From contig NZ_PHRG01000005.1 in NCBI RefSeq assembly GCF_002803605.1, forward strand, positions 62,001 through 126,000: 64,000 nucleotides of DNA. Reading direction: 5' to 3'. A program made the translations under genes and the position numbers. The DNA comes from Acinetobacter pseudolwoffii (GTDB lineage Bacteria > Pseudomonadota > Gammaproteobacteria > Pseudomonadales > Moraxellaceae). The notes beneath the pieces were generated by a model that saw only the letters and a list, made by a program, of their open reading frames with translations, searched no databases and was not told the origin of the DNA. Of the stretch, positions 48,797 through 58,355 are shown in pieces; within the stretch, counting starts at the first letter, position 1, and the number at the start of each line of letters is the position of its first letter.

Positions 48797-48910
48797 TAGA
48801 ATCCCCCTAAATCCCTCTTTGCAAAAGAGGGGACTACTCCTCCCTTTGTTAAAGGGAGGTTGGGAGGGATTTATTTAAAAAGATATTCTTCCTTCTTTTA
48901 AAAAGAAGGA
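48797..48910. repeat. Cluster of three tandem hairpins (dispersed-repeat-like)
   Basis: Three perfect inverted repeats in 100 bp: CCCTCTTT/AAAGAGGG with loop GCA (48813-48831), CCTCCCTTT/AAAGGGAGG with loop GTT (48839-48859) and TCCTTCTTT/AAAGAAGGA with loop TAA (48890-48910). Flanks AATCCCCCT (48800) and GGGAGGGATTT also show partial complementarity. It has the look of the palindromic intergenic repeats common in Acinetobacter genomes. It lies between fabG and maoC and may attenuate or process their transcript. Confidence 0.75.
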
Positions 48911-48942
48911 CGTCATAAAGATAAATATTCCAAAGGTTCAGT

Positions 48943-49797
48943 ATGAATACTCGCCATTTTAGTCAACTTCCAAAACCTTATTTAGCCTATCCAAAAGTGA
49001 TTCAGGGCTTGATTTTAAAAAAGCCAAAAGCTGAAAAAGTTCTACCGCAAGTTGAATATGTGGTGGATTCATTCAAGGTCGATCAAAAGCATCTGAAAGC
49101 CTATAATGAAGTTTGTGGTTTTAAAAATAATGGCTATATTCCAGCCATTTATCTAACAGTTCTTTCACAAAGCCTGCAAATGCATATGATGACGGCTGAA
49201 GCTTTTCCTTTTCCGGTTCTCGGTCTGGTGCATATCCGCAATCAGGTCAAACAGTATCGTAAAATCGGAGTCAATGAATCTCTCACATTGTCTTGCAAGT
49301 TTGGTGAATTGCAGCCGCATGATAAAGGTGTACAGTTTGATTTCATCACCACAGTAAAAGTCGGTGATGAAGTGGTGGTGGAAGCCTTGACCACTTATCT
49401 GTCCCGTCAAAAGAGTAAAGGCAAAGCTGCAGCCAAAATCGTCGAAAACAAGACACCCGATTATGAGCTGAATGCTGAATGGGAAATTCTAGAAAATACG
49501 GGTCGCCGTTATGCCATGACATCCGGCGACTTTAACCTGATTCATATTCATGCCCTAATGGCTAAGGCATTCGGATTTAAACAGGCGATTGCGCATGGTA
49601 TGTGGACCAAGGCTAAAGCTTTGTCCAGCCTGGCATTGCCCGATGCCTATGAAGCAGATGTCTGGTTTAAACTGCCCTTATATCTGCCTTCCAAAGTGCA
49701 ATTCTTAACCGCGAAAGCAGCTAATGATACGGAAATCCTGATTCGTAATAGCAAAAATCAGAAGCCGCATGTCACAGGAACTGTGACCGCAATTTAA
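48943..49797 (+). CDS. MaoC-like (R)-specific enoyl-CoA hydratase
   Basis: 284-residue hydratase of the two-domain MaoC/HtdX type. The hot-dog hydratase motif is in the C-terminal half: GDFNLIHIHALMAKAFGFKQAIAHG (about 194-218; the catalytic Asp/His pair is D195-x-x-x-x-H200 in GDFNLIH). The N-terminal half is a second, degenerate hot-dog domain. AAGG precedes the ATG. Position after the FabG4-like gene suggests hydration/dehydration in the same acyl-CoA cycle. Confidence 0.85.
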   Translation: MNTRHFSQLPKPYLAYPKVIQGLILKKPKAEKVLPQVEYVVDSFKVDQKHLKAYNEVCGFKNNGYIPAIYLTVLSQSLQMHMMTAEAFPFPVLGLVHIRNQVKQYRKIGVNESLTLSCKFGELQPHDKGVQFDFITTVKVGDEVVVEALTTYLSRQKSKGKAAAKIVENKTPDYELNAEWEILENTGRRYAMTSGDFNLIHIHALMAKAFGFKQAIAHGMWTKAKALSSLALPDAYEADVWFKLPLYLPSKVQFLTAKAANDTEILIRNSKNQKPHVTGTVTAI

Positions 49798-49805
49798 AGT
49801 ACGAT

Positions 49806-49834
49806 AAAAGCCTGAACCTGATTTAGGCTTTTTT
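49806..49834 (+). terminator. Terminator after maoC
   Basis: AAAAGCCT (49806-49813) pairs with AGGCTTTT (49825-49832), 11-base loop, T run. Ends the fabG-maoC unit. Confidence 0.75.
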
Positions 49835-49856
49835 GTTTTTAAGAAATCAATATTCT

Positions 49857-51122
49857 ATGGATAGAATGATGCAGCCACTCAAAGATTATTTATTTGCGGA
49901 TACAGCCCATTACCAAGGAACGGTAAATGAAAATTTCCGTGACCTTGCCCGTCAGTTTAGTCGCCTACAGCATGCTCGCACAGAGCAGGGTGGTGCGGCA
50001 CTTGTTGTCTATTTTCAGGGACAAAAAGTCGTCGATATTTATACCGGGAAAAAATCGGAATCTGAGGCTTGGCAAACCGATACCATGTCGCTGTGTTATT
50101 CGACGGGCAAAGGTGTGCTGGCGACACTGGCACATATTCTGGCCAGTCAGGGCCTGGTTGATTATGACCAGCCTGTTGCAGAATATTGGCCTGAATTTGC
50201 GCAAAACGGTAAAGAAAATATTACTCTGGCGCATATGCTGAGTCATCAAAGCGGATTGTTTGATATCCGTAATATCATTGCCGACGCCACTGAAATGGCC
50301 GACTGGCCGCAGATGCTAGACCGAATTGCCGCGGCTGAACCACGTTTTCAAGTTGCAACAGATGCGGCCTATCAACCGCTGACCTTTGGCTGGCAGGTCG
50401 GTGGTGCATTAGAAAAAGCGACAGCTAAAACTTTAACTGAACTGATGCAGGCATATCTGGTTCAGCCTTTGATGTTGAATGGTGCTTATTTCAGTGTGCC
50501 GACCAATGAATTAGCTCGGGTAGCACTGCCGATTTTTAAAGCTAAAGCAGCCAAGTCTCAATCGCAGCCTGCGAAAAAAACAGGATCAAGAAAACCGAAT
50601 CTGATGGAGCGGGCTTTGATTTGGAGTGGACAAGATCCGCAGGATTTTCAGGATGCGATGATTCCCAAAGGAATGAGGAATTTCAGTTTCTTTAGTGAGC
50701 AAGGCCTGCAAGCAATCATTCCATCCGCCAATGGAGTATTTACCGCAGAGAGTCTGGCAAAAATTTATGCCATGCTGGCCAACCGCGGCGAATGGCAAGG
50801 ACAGCAATTGATCTCGCCTGAAGTTTTTCAGCGTCTCAGTCAGATTCAATGCAAAAAACGCGATCGAGTCATGCCTTTGCCGATGCACTGGCGATTGGGT
50901 TATCATCGGGTGCTTACTTTAGGTAAAGCTTCGCAAGGTTTTGGTCATATGGGCTTTAATGGTTCGGGAGCCTGGTGTGACCCTGAGCGCAATTTAAGTT
51001 TTGCCTATACCCATAATTTCCCGACAGGTTCATTGACCGGAGATTATCGTCTGTGGGGTTTGACACAGGAAACCTTACGCTGTGCTGATGCCGTCCTGAC
51101 TGGACGTAAAGGTTGGCGCTAA
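49857..51122 (+). CDS. Class C beta-lactamase-like serine hydrolase (EstB-type)
   Basis: 421-residue serine hydrolase of the beta-lactamase/penicillin-binding superfamily (family VIII esterase-like). The nucleophile motif SxxK is S82-TG-K85 in CYSTGKGV. The likely Tyr motif is DAAYQPLTFGWQ (about 182) and the third motif FGHMGFNGSGAW near 365. No signal peptide, so probably cytoplasmic and more likely an esterase than a beta-lactamase. ATG 49857 is used; TTG 49833 would extend it without support. Confidence 0.8.
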   Translation: MDRMMQPLKDYLFADTAHYQGTVNENFRDLARQFSRLQHARTEQGGAALVVYFQGQKVVDIYTGKKSESEAWQTDTMSLCYSTGKGVLATLAHILASQGLVDYDQPVAEYWPEFAQNGKENITLAHMLSHQSGLFDIRNIIADATEMADWPQMLDRIAAAEPRFQVATDAAYQPLTFGWQVGGALEKATAKTLTELMQAYLVQPLMLNGAYFSVPTNELARVALPIFKAKAAKSQSQPAKKTGSRKPNLMERALIWSGQDPQDFQDAMIPKGMRNFSFFSEQGLQAIIPSANGVFTAESLAKIYAMLANRGEWQGQQLISPEVFQRLSQIQCKKRDRVMPLPMHWRLGYHRVLTLGKASQGFGHMGFNGSGAWCDPERNLSFAYTHNFPTGSLTGDYRLWGLTQETLRCADAVLTGRKGWR

Positions 51123-51200
51123 ATATCCCTGATTGGGGAGTTTAGTAAAGTCCTTAAAATATGTTATTTTGGCGTGACTCCCAGTCTGTGGTATGAAGTG

Positions 51201-51644
51201 ATGAAAAAAGTGCTGATGATTCCTCTGGTCGCAAGCAGTGCCTTGTTTGGCTGCCAGGATCAAAACCAATCGACGGCAAATACTGCTATTGAGGCTAAAG
51301 CTCAGATTCCTGCCTGGGTCGGGAATTATCAGGGCACCACACCCTGTATGGGATGTTTTTCAAGTTGTGACGATTGTCCGGGTATGGCTGTTGCTTTGAG
51401 CTTGCATGATGATCGGACTTTTACGTTATCACGTGAAAGCTTGAGTGGGCATAACCCGATTGAAACCATTACTGGGCCGATTCGTTTTCAGGATGATACG
51501 CAACAAAAGATTGAACTGCTGAATGTCGATACCCGCAATCTGGTTTATGTGGATCTGAAAAAGCAGGTTCTGGAAATTCGTGAAGATCAAACAGGCAAAC
51601 GCTACCAGATGCAAAGTGACTTTATCCTGTTTGAATCGGTCTGA
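51201..51644 (+). CDS. NlpE-like copper-resistance/envelope-stress lipoprotein
   Basis: 147-residue lipoprotein. The signal peptide ends in ALFGC (Cys18). The mature N-terminal domain has the NlpE pattern NYQGTTPCMGC...CDDCPGMAVALSL with a CxxC pair, then FTLSRESL and GPIRF. In E. coli NlpE signals envelope stress through CpxA; only the N-terminal domain is present here, as in many Acinetobacter homologues. Transcribed just upstream of dnaX, with a 133-bp gap. Confidence 0.8.
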   Translation: MKKVLMIPLVASSALFGCQDQNQSTANTAIEAKAQIPAWVGNYQGTTPCMGCFSSCDDCPGMAVALSLHDDRTFTLSRESLSGHNPIETITGPIRFQDDTQQKIELLNVDTRNLVYVDLKKQVLEIREDQTGKRYQMQSDFILFESV

Positions 51645-51777
51645 TTTTAAGAAAATATATGTTTTATATCCCTTTTTCAATGATTTTGATCAAGGGATTT
51701 TTATTGTTTATAAACCGGCATTCATTTCACTATTTACTAAAAAAACAGTATGCTTAGACCTGTAAAAAGGAGCATAC

Positions 51778-53895
51778 ATGTATCAAGTACTTGCGCGAAA
51801 ATACCGTCCTCGTAATTTTAATGAATTGGTGGGGCAAAACCATGTTTCACGTGCTTTAACCAGCGCGCTCGAACGTGGCCGTTTGCACCATGCCTATTTG
51901 TTTACAGGAACGCGTGGTGTCGGAAAAACCACGATTGCACGTATTTTGGCGAAGTGCTTGAACTGTGAGACCGGTATCACCTCGACACCGTGTGAAGTCT
52001 GTGCGACTTGTAGCGCCGTCAACGAAGGACGCTTTATCGATTTGATCGAAATCGATGCGGCCTCACGCACCAAGGTTGAAGATACTCGCGAGCTGCTCGA
52101 CAATGTGCCTTATGCACCGACTCAAGGTCGTTTTAAAGTTTACCTGATTGATGAAGTGCACATGCTGTCCACGCATTCTTTCAATGCTTTATTAAAGACT
52201 CTGGAAGAGCCACCTGCGCACGTCAAGTTCCTGTTTGCTACGACCGACCCACAAAAGCTGCCAATTACCGTAATTTCACGCTGTTTGCAGTTTACTTTGC
52301 GCCCATTGGCTGTTGATGAAATTACCGAGCATCTGGCCCAGATTTTAGGCCAAGAAAGTATTCAGTCGGATCAGGATGCCATCTGGCAAATTGCCGAATC
52401 TGCTCAAGGTTCTTTGCGTGATGCCTTGTCTCTGACCGATCAGGCGATTGCCTATGGTCAGGGTGCGATTCAGCATCAGGATGTCAAAGACATGCTGGGC
52501 TTGATTGACCGGACCATTATTTATGATCTGATTCTGGCGATTCACCAGAACCAGAAAGCACAGGTCAGTCAGTTGTTGCTGCAATTCCGTCAGCAGGCTT
52601 TGGATGTGTCACTGGTTTTAGATCAGTTAATTTCGACTTTGCATGAACTGGCTTTATTACAATATCTGCCTGATTTAAGTCTGAAATATAGTGCTGAAAT
52701 CAATCAAAAGATCATGCAATTATCCGGTCTGATTTCGGCTCAGGATTTACAACTGTATTATCAAGTTGCTTGTAAGGGACGCGCTGATTTACAGTTGGCT
52801 GTGACTCAGGAACAAGGTTTTGAGATGACGGTGCTACGCTTATTGGCATTCCGACCCTTACAGCCAAGCGAGGTTCCAGTCGTTCATGAAGCCGCAACTC
52901 AACCAATAGCAGCTTCTCCTACACGTCTACAACAGCCCGTTCAGACACAATTGCAGTCTGAAACAGTCACAGCAAAAACATTTGAAGCGGAACCAGTGTT
53001 TGATGATTTCTCTCTGGACGATGAGACGGATGAGGAAGCTTATACGCCATCAATGCCTGAACCATCTTCAGATGATTTTCTCCATGAAGAAAAGTCCACT
53101 AATGATCATGCACCTGAGCCTGTTCAACAGGGAGTAATTCAGACAGCGATTGAGGAAGTACAGTCTAGTGATCAGATCGTTTTTGATCCAAATGACGACA
53201 AAGGCCTGTTTGGTTTTGATGAAATCGAGAGTAGCGTAGAAGCACCGGCGACAAGCAGCAGCTCGGATGATTTCCTGCTTGAAGAGTTTATTCCTGTAGA
53301 TGCTGTTACTCATGTCGAAGCAGCACAAGAAATATCTGCTGATGAGGAATTTAGTCTTGCCTCACCGGAATTGGAACTTTCACAGGAAACGATTGCTCAG
53401 CCTGTGATTGAAGAAGTCGCTCCGATTCAGATTGCGCTACCGGATGACATTTCCCAAGATTTAAATACGCAGAATCTGATGCCACAGGATATTTTAAAAA
53501 TCCCTGAGCAAATGTTAGAGGGTGAGTGGAGCGTCGAAAAATGGGAATACTGGTTCCGTAACAGCCAGCTTTCTCCAGCAGTGCAGGAACTGGCACAGTA
53601 TGGTGTCATGAGCGGACAGATTAATGGCCAATCCGTTTTTCATATCCCTGAGCAATACCAGCAACTTTTGACACAACTGCAACATACTCTGGAAGCTGCT
53701 TTACAACAGCAGTGGCCGCAAACTCATTTCCAGGTGAAATTTGAAAGTTTGGACCAGCTAACACCCTATACCATGCAGCATCAGCGTAAGACACGTGCTT
53801 TCAAACGCGCCGAAGAGCTGTTACAGGCTGAACCTGTGGTACGCGATCTGTTGCAAGAGTTCGATGGCGAACTGCAAAATATTCAGCTGAAATAG
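51778..53895 (+). CDS. dnaX: DNA polymerase III subunits gamma/tau
   Basis: Clamp-loader ATPase of 705 residues. The P-loop GTRGVGKTT is at 44-52; the zinc Cys set C63, C72, C75, C78 matches E. coli; Walker B IDEVHMLS follows near 126, and LLKTLEEPP with sensor residues near 142. Residues ~380-600 are an acidic, low-complexity linker (DDFLHEEKS, DDFLLEEF repeats), then the tau C-terminal domain. AAAGGAGC precedes the ATG. I did not identify the A-rich slippery frameshift site that makes gamma in E. coli. Confidence 0.95.
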   Translation: MYQVLARKYRPRNFNELVGQNHVSRALTSALERGRLHHAYLFTGTRGVGKTTIARILAKCLNCETGITSTPCEVCATCSAVNEGRFIDLIEIDAASRTKVEDTRELLDNVPYAPTQGRFKVYLIDEVHMLSTHSFNALLKTLEEPPAHVKFLFATTDPQKLPITVISRCLQFTLRPLAVDEITEHLAQILGQESIQSDQDAIWQIAESAQGSLRDALSLTDQAIAYGQGAIQHQDVKDMLGLIDRTIIYDLILAIHQNQKAQVSQLLLQFRQQALDVSLVLDQLISTLHELALLQYLPDLSLKYSAEINQKIMQLSGLISAQDLQLYYQVACKGRADLQLAVTQEQGFEMTVLRLLAFRPLQPSEVPVVHEAATQPIAASPTRLQQPVQTQLQSETVTAKTFEAEPVFDDFSLDDETDEEAYTPSMPEPSSDDFLHEEKSTNDHAPEPVQQGVIQTAIEEVQSSDQIVFDPNDDKGLFGFDEIESSVEAPATSSSSDDFLLEEFIPVDAVTHVEAAQEISADEEFSLASPELELSQETIAQPVIEEVAPIQIALPDDISQDLNTQNLMPQDILKIPEQMLEGEWSVEKWEYWFRNSQLSPAVQELAQYGVMSGQINGQSVFHIPEQYQQLLTQLQHTLEAALQQQWPQTHFQVKFESLDQLTPYTMQHQRKTRAFKRAEELLQAEPVVRDLLQEFDGELQNIQLK

Positions 53896-53903
53896 ACTGG
53901 ATT

Positions 53904-54338
53904 TTAAGGCACAACAAATCGAGATAAGGCATCCCGCATTTCGGCTGAAATCGGGGTGCTTTTTCGTGTCTCACGATCGACAAATACATGAACAAAATTA
54001 CCCTGAGCTGCAGCTGTATCCGAATTGCGTTTAAAAATGGCCAGATCGTAGCTCAGTGATGAATTTCCCATGCTTTCAATGGCCACGCCCACTTCAATAA
54101 TTTCCGGATAAGACAGTTCCTGATTAAACTGGCAGTTGGAGCTGACCACCAGCCCAATCATCGGAGAGTATTTCGGATCAAAGGCCGCTTCCTGAATCAG
54201 CAGGGCATTGGCTGCGGTGTCAAAATAACTGTAATAAGTCACATTGTTGACGTGGCCATACAGGTCATTGTCTGCCCAGCGGGTCTGAATGGGCAAGAAA
54301 AAGGCATAGTGTTCGCGTTGTTTGATCGTGGCTTTCAT
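53904..54338 (-). CDS. Acyl-CoA thioesterase (4-hydroxybenzoyl-CoA thioesterase family)
   Basis: 144-residue single hot-dog domain protein. The motif IQTRWADNDLYGHVNNVTYYSYFDTA (about 17-42; key residues WADND, GHVNN, Y) is diagnostic; the first Asp is the catalytic residue. Related to YbgC/FadM-type cytoplasmic thioesterases. Convergent with dnaX, 8 bp apart. Confidence 0.85.
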   Translation of the reverse strand: MKATIKQREHYAFFLPIQTRWADNDLYGHVNNVTYYSYFDTAANALLIQEAAFDPKYSPMIGLVVSSNCQFNQELSYPEIIEVGVAIESMGNSSLSYDLAIFKRNSDTAAAQGNFVHVFVDRETRKSTPISAEMRDALSRFVVP

Positions 54339-54382
54339 CAGGATTCGCTCTCAGCTAGACAAGGCTTAGTGTGGAAATAGAT

Positions 54383-55543
54383 TTAGGCATAAATCGCCTG
54401 GTAAATCTGGTAAGCGTCATCCAACTTGAGTTCGCGTGGATTGTTCTGCAACAGCCGGCTTTGTTGCATGGCATCTTCTGCCATAACCATCAACATCTGT
54501 TCTGGTACATTTAACTGCTTTAATTTTAAGGTTAAGCCGCTCTGTATCAGATGATTATTAAAATGATCAATAAACAGATCGGTCAGTCCATCATGACAAC
54601 CTTTACTGTGGGGATCTAACCAGGTCATCAATTCGGCATAGAGCTGTTTGGCTACAGGTGCATTAAATTTTAAGACTTCGGTCAGCACCAAAGCATTGCT
54701 ATGTCCATGCGACAGATGAAAATGCCCACCGAGTGGATAAGCCAGCGCATGCACGGCGGCAACCGGTGCGTTGGCAAAGGCTTGTCCGGCCAGCATGGAA
54801 CCGACCAGCATATTTTGACGGGCATCTAGATCATGACCATCTTGCAGAACACGTTGCAAATTGGCATTCAATAATCTTAAAGCCTGTTTGGCCAGCATAT
54901 CCGAATAAGGATTTTTCTTGTGTTTTGAGGTATAGGCTTCAATGGCATGTACCATGGCATCGATTCCGGTGGCAGCGGTAATCTGTGCCGGCAAATTCCG
55001 AGTGAAAGTCGCATCCAGAATAGCAATATCGGCATAGAGAATAGGCGCGACAATGCCGCTTTTGGTGGTTTCACCTGTAGTAACAATCGAAATTGGTGTG
55101 ACTTCGGAGCCCGTTCCGGCTGTGGTGGGAACCAGAATTAGAGCTAAACGTGGCCCGGTGGCATTATCGACGCCATACAGATCGGAAAGCGTCTGATGCT
55201 GCTCAGGATGCGCCAAAATCGCAATCAGCTTGGCCACATCCATCGAGCTGCCACCACCAAAGCCTAGCACCACATCAATCTTTTCCTGCTTTGCAAAAGC
55301 TGCTGCTTCAAGCACTACGTTATCGGGCGGGTCAGCCTGAACATCTGAGTAAATCACATAATCCAGACCGGCAGATTCAATAATATCCAGAATCGGCAGA
55401 TGTAATTGCTGCTTCAGCATACCCGGGTCAGTCACCAGTAGAAGACGTTGATAACGGCCATTTTTTAGAATTTTAAATAATTCCTGAATCGTGCCTAGTC
55501 CGGCAATGATATTGGGGACGGTTTGAAACTGAAAACGATTCAT
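54383..55543 (-). CDS. Iron-containing alcohol dehydrogenase
   Basis: Group III (Fe-dependent) alcohol dehydrogenase of 386 residues. NAD-binding GGGSSMDVAK is at about 96-105. Metal ligands are visible in GIDAMVHAIEAYTS (Asp, His; about 195-208) and AVHALAYPLGGHFHLSHGHSNAL (about 263-285). AAGGATATCG precedes the ATG. Substrate unknown. It lies downstream of nothing obviously related and 44 bp after the thioesterase on the same strand. Confidence 0.88.
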   Translation of the reverse strand: MNRFQFQTVPNIIAGLGTIQELFKILKNGRYQRLLLVTDPGMLKQQLHLPILDIIESAGLDYVIYSDVQADPPDNVVLEAAAFAKQEKIDVVLGFGGGSSMDVAKLIAILAHPEQHQTLSDLYGVDNATGPRLALILVPTTAGTGSEVTPISIVTTGETTKSGIVAPILYADIAILDATFTRNLPAQITAATGIDAMVHAIEAYTSKHKKNPYSDMLAKQALRLLNANLQRVLQDGHDLDARQNMLVGSMLAGQAFANAPVAAVHALAYPLGGHFHLSHGHSNALVLTEVLKFNAPVAKQLYAELMTWLDPHSKGCHDGLTDLFIDHFNNHLIQSGLTLKLKQLNVPEQMLMVMAEDAMQQSRLLQNNPRELKLDDAYQIYQAIYA

Positions 55544-55663
55544 GGCGATATCCTTGATTTTTTTATTGCAAATACGAGATTATTCTATGGTTGTGAGATA
55601 GGAATCAGTATATAAATAACTTAACATAAGAATCCTTAAAATAAAGTAGCTCTGAGGTTGTTT

Positions 55664-56170
55664 ATGTCATCCAGAACGCCATACAAGGTGTTATGTGTTT
55701 GTTTGGGAAATATTTGCCGCTCTCCCACGGCAGAGGTGGTACTCAGACATTATTGTGATGAACAGCAACTGAATATTGTGGTCGATTCTGCTGGAACCAG
55801 TAATTATCATCCGGGCAAGGCCCCAGACCTGCGTAGCCAGCAGCATGCACTGAAACGTGGCTATGATTTGTCAACGCTTCGCGCACGTCAGCTGACCACG
55901 CATGATTTTATTGATTATGATCTGATTCTGGCAATGGATCTGGAAAACCTATCTAATATCCAGAATATACAGCGTCTAGCCGAAACTGAGTTCGGTCATT
56001 TACGTGCACGCGTTGCATTGATGAGTGAGCATGATCAGGATTATCCACAACAGGCCTTGCCCGATCCTTATTATGGCGAAGCGGATGGTTTTGAACGGGT
56101 GCTCGATCAGTGTGAGTCCAGCAGTCAGGCATGGGTTGAAATTTTCAAACAGAATGTACACAAGGTTTAA
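55664..56170 (+). CDS. Low molecular weight protein-tyrosine phosphatase
   Basis: 168-residue phosphatase with the active-site loop C13-LGNIC-R19 (VCLGNICRSPTAE) and the general acid Asp in LPDPYYG (about 128). Such proteins (Wzb/Ptp) act on tyrosine kinases of capsule synthesis when encoded with them; here no wzc-like gene is adjacent, so it is a stand-alone member. GAGG precedes ATG 55664; TTG 55658 would add two residues. Three bp before murB. Confidence 0.88.
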   Translation: MSSRTPYKVLCVCLGNICRSPTAEVVLRHYCDEQQLNIVVDSAGTSNYHPGKAPDLRSQQHALKRGYDLSTLRARQLTTHDFIDYDLILAMDLENLSNIQNIQRLAETEFGHLRARVALMSEHDQDYPQQALPDPYYGEADGFERVLDQCESSSQAWVEIFKQNVHKV

Positions 56171-56173
56171 GCA

Positions 56174-57214
56174 ATGCAGATTCAAACTCAGGTTCAACTT
56201 AAACCCTTTAATACCCTAAATTTAGAAGCCGTTGCTTCACACTATGCCCATATTCAATCGACCGATGATCTGCTGGTGGCACTGGATTTTGCTGAACAGC
56301 AACAGTTAAATGTGCTGATTCTGTCAGGTGGCAGCAATATGTTGTTGCCTGAACAGATTCACGCACTGGTTTTGCATATCGATATTCAGGGCATTGAGAT
56401 GCTGGATGGCGATGATCAGTCGCAACGTTTACGCGTGGGCGGCGGGCAGGGCTGGCATGACTTCGTGCTCTGGACTACAGCACAAGGTCTGTATGGTTTA
56501 CAAAATCTGGCCCTGATTCCTGGGCGTGTTGGTGCATCGCCGGTACAGAATATTGGCGCCTATGGCGTCGAAGTTGGCGAGTTTATCGATTCGGTTGCAG
56601 TCTATGATCGTCAGCTCAAACAGTTTGGCTCGATTAGCGCAGCAGATTGCCAGTTTGCCTATCGACATAGTATTTTTAAAGATGAGCCAAACCGTTATGT
56701 GATTACCCATGTGACTTTTAAATTACTGAAACAGCCAGATTTGAAACTGAATTACGGTGACTTAAAGACAGCCGTCGGTGATACGCTTACAGCAGAAAAC
56801 CTGCAACAGCAAGTGATTCAGATCCGTCAAAGCAAATTACCTGATCCGCAAGAATTTCCCAATGTGGGGAGTTTTTTTAAAAATCCGCTGGTAGATCAGC
56901 CGGTCTTTGACCAGATTGCGGCATCTTTCCCGAATTTACCCCATTACCAGCAAGCCAATACTCAAGTTAAACTGGCAGCGGGCTGGCTGATTGATCAGGC
57001 TGGCTGGAAGGGCAAACAGTTGGGGTCTGTCGGCATGTTTCATAAACAGGCGCTGGTCTTGGTGAATTATGGTCAGGCCTCTCTTACCGATGTGCGTAAA
57101 ACTTATCGTGCAGTACAGCAGTCGGTCTGGGAAAAATTCAAGCTGCTGCTGGAACCAGAACCTGTATTGTTTGACCAAAATGGATTGATCCGTTCTCATC
57201 AGGATGAAAAATGA
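56174..57214 (+). CDS. murB: UDP-N-acetylenolpyruvoylglucosamine reductase
   Basis: FAD/NADPH enzyme making UDP-MurNAc in peptidoglycan synthesis. It has 346 residues, type I length (E. coli 342). FAD motifs ILSGGSNML (about 48-56), [10 protein letters not shown] and [19 protein letters not shown] (about 115-133) are conserved, as is the catalytic Ser region [10 protein letters not shown] (about 232-241). AAGG precedes the ATG, 3 bp after the phosphatase. Confidence 0.95.
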   Translation: MQIQTQVQLKPFNTLNLEAVASHYAHIQSTDDLLVALDFAEQQQLNVLILSGGSNMLLPEQIHALVLHIDIQGIEMLDGDDQSQRLRVGGGQGWHDFVLWTTAQGLYGLQNLALIPGRVGASPVQNIGAYGVEVGEFIDSVAVYDRQLKQFGSISAADCQFAYRHSIFKDEPNRYVITHVTFKLLKQPDLKLNYGDLKTAVGDTLTAENLQQQVIQIRQSKLPDPQEFPNVGSFFKNPLVDQPVFDQIAASFPNLPHYQQANTQVKLAAGWLIDQAGWKGKQLGSVGMFHKQALVLVNYGQASLTDVRKTYRAVQQSVWEKFKLLLEPEPVLFDQNGLIRSHQDEK

Positions 57215-57215
57215 T

Positions 57216-58355
57216 ATGAATAAAACCCATTGGATGGTACGTTTGCTACAAGTGGTCACTGGACTGTTTGTACTATTCGGCTGTCTACTGGTGTTGGTTT
57301 ATACCCCTTTTTACTCGCAAATGATCGTCAAGGGCTTAAACCAGTTTGTATCTTTAGAACTTAATGAAGTAGCAGCGCAAAGCCAGAAAATGGCAGCATT
57401 GAGCGAGCATGAAAATCTGGAACCTGGCTCCGATTTATGGATTGCCCGTCAGGCATATTTAAAGGTCATGGAAAAGGATATCCAACAAAACAATTCTGCC
57501 AACCTGATTCTGATTCAGGCACGTTATAAAGCGCTGCAACAGGTCATTGAAGAACATCAGCGTGAGCAGCAAAGTCAAAAGGCAGAGCAAAGTCCGCCTG
57601 CTCAAGTTCCATTATTATATTCACAAGTACCGACAGAGCCGGTTGATCCGACTGCAAATGTTCGGAAGTTGCTGGACTGGGACAGCAATGAAAACAAAGA
57701 ACGTATTGAACAATATATTGAGTTCCTGAGTACGCATCCTATAGAACAAGAAGAGGCTAGCTCGGTACAAGAAACCGCTGAAGAGGAAATTCAGCAGGAC
57801 CTGGCTTTACTACAAGATCAGCAACAAGTGAAACCGGCGAATAGCTCCCAGCCTTATGCCATTGTGGTGTTGGGTGGCGGTTTAACGCTAGATGAAAAGG
57901 GTGAAGAGATTGTGGTCAATCACTATACGCGTTTACGTCTGGAAACCACGCTGGCGGTAGAAAAACATTATCAGTTACCGATTGTGCTGAGTGGTGTAGA
58001 AGCGCCGTATATGCAGCGCTGGTTGAAAAACCACGATGTTGATGCCAAATTGCTGGAAGATCGCAGCATGAATACCTGTGAAAATACCCGTTTCAGTTCA
58101 TTATTATTACAAAAGAAAGGTGGAGCACCGACTGTGATTCTGATTACGGATCGTTATCATATGCCACGGACCCGCCGTTTATTTGCTTTAAATGGCATAC
58201 AAACCATTCCGGTAGAGGCACCGATGCCGAAGCCTTTGACACGATGGCGTCCAAGTGCGCAAAATTATGATCATAGTCGTCGTGCCAATTATGAAATGTT
58301 GGCGACCATGCGCGATATGTGGTTTGGATCTAGTGACTGTCGGGAGGTGCCATAA
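57216..58355 (+). CDS. YdcF/ElyC (DUF218) family protein with long N-terminal insert
   Basis: 379-residue inner-membrane protein. One N-terminal transmembrane helix (about 10-32) is followed by ~170 residues of Glu/Gln-rich, probably helical or disordered sequence, then the DUF218 domain from about 205: YAIVVLGGGLTLD, the conserved Glu in LETTLAVEK, PIVLSGVE and NTCENTRF. ElyC in E. coli affects cell-envelope integrity; function here is inferred. ATG 57216 is chosen; ATG 57204 overlaps murB. Its last base overlaps the next ATG (TAATG). Confidence 0.8.
   Translation: MNKTHWMVRLLQVVTGLFVLFGCLLVLVYTPFYSQMIVKGLNQFVSLELNEVAAQSQKMAALSEHENLEPGSDLWIARQAYLKVMEKDIQQNNSANLILIQARYKALQQVIEEHQREQQSQKAEQSPPAQVPLLYSQVPTEPVDPTANVRKLLDWDSNENKERIEQYIEFLSTHPIEQEEASSVQETAEEEIQQDLALLQDQQQVKPANSSQPYAIVVLGGGLTLDEKGEEIVVNHYTRLRLETTLAVEKHYQLPIVLSGVEAPYMQRWLKNHDVDAKLLEDRSMNTCENTRFSSLLLQKKGGAPTVILITDRYHMPRTRRLFALNGIQTIPVEAPMPKPLTRWRPSAQNYDHSRRANYEMLATMRDMWFGSSDCREVP

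Noticed and set aside
48939..48960. Hairpin cluster at 48.8 kb as the terminator of fabG
   Set aside because: The stems lack a following T run and use 3-base loops in tandem; a repeat element explains them better.
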